From contig JAGGZF010000005.1 in assembly GCA_021162155.1 (NCBI GenBank), forward strand, positions 1 to 13,195: 13,195 nt of DNA. The letters run 5' to 3'. The notes beneath the pieces were generated by a model that saw only the letters and a list, made by a program, of their open reading frames with translations, made no database searches and was not told the DNA's origin. The position numbers were made by a program, and so were the translations under genes. Below are positions 13,057-13,195 of the stretch, in pieces. This stretch comes from a bacterium. GTDB lineage: Bacteria > Patescibacteriota > Minisyncoccia > UBA6257. Position 1 is the stretch's first letter. The number at the start of each line of letters is the position of its first letter.

Positions 13057-13195
13057 TTGGTAGGAACCTCTGGTTGGGTTTATTATGATTGGGAAGGAAT
13101 ATTTTATCCTGAAAAATGTAAGGATAAATTATCTTTCTATTCTCAATATTGGAAGACAGTAGAAATTAACTCTTCTTTTTATCACTTGCCTCGAG
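13057..13195 (+). CDS. DUF72 (YecE-like) family protein, 3'-truncated by window edge
   Basis: The visible 46 codons read VGTSGWVYYDWEGIFYPE followed by LSFYSQYWKTVEINSSFYHLPR. This is the characteristic N-terminus of DUF72 TIM-barrel proteins (GTSGW...FYP...F..VEIN.SFY.LP). The function of the family is not established. No ATG is available: the frame is open back to 12952 but contains none, so I propose TTG at 13057, placed 6 bases after an AGAGGA (13045-13050). The upstream in-frame residues are Lys/Arg-rich and unlike the family. The gene runs off the window end. Confidence 0.85.
   Translation, partial: MVGTSGWVYYDWEGIFYPEKCKDKLSFYSQYWKTVEINSSFYHLPR

Overview
This AT-rich window looks like a piece of a small bacterial genome of the Candidate Phyla Radiation (Patescibacteria), probably Parcubacteria-like. 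That is an inference from several things: small, tightly packed genes that mostly lack strong Shine-Dalgarno sites; a DUF4012 membrane protein beside MurJ; a short TruB with no C-terminal PUA domain; a tRNA gene without an encoded CCA; and the style of the PGK, LepA and DHH proteins. No transposase, phage gene, CRISPR array or classical defence cassette is visible. All protein genes are on the + strand; only the RNase P RNA is on the minus strand.

Region 1 (1-4078) holds triosephosphate isomerase (5' end cut by the window edge), a membrane-anchored SIMPL-domain protein, phosphoglycerate kinase, a DHH/DHHA1 phosphoesterase and an RNase HI. The first three combine two glycolytic enzymes with an envelope protein. 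The last two are nucleic-acid turnover enzymes.

Region 2 (4075-5720) starts with a promoter-like element embedded in the end of rnhA. It leads into a 360-residue protein that reads as a divergent uracil-phosphoribosyltransferase-like protein with an altered PRPP loop and extra N- and C-terminal parts. An intrinsic-terminator-like hairpin lies inside its first 100 coding bases. The gene converges on rnpB (minus strand), and a perfect 18-bp inverted repeat between them probably terminates both. rnpB and the next gene fire from divergent, back-to-back promoters.

Region 3 (5719-11352) is a compact run: DUF4012 protein, murJ, lepA and an FtsB/DivIC-like septum protein, linked by 1-4 nt overlaps or a short gap. 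It combines envelope building, cell division and translation.

Region 4 (11343-13195) holds tRNA-Gly(CCC), whose first 10 nt overlap the end of the FtsB-like gene. It is followed by a macro-domain protein, a DUF167 protein, truB interrupted by one in-frame TGA at a conserved Cys position, a small very basic protein and the start of a DUF72 protein with a probable TTG start.

The points most worth a second look are the TGA in truB, the tRNA that overlaps a stop codon (RNase P maturation would strip the stop from the mRNA), and the divergent phosphoribosyltransferase-like gene with its built-in terminator. I found no clear multi-gene novel system; most of the window is housekeeping.
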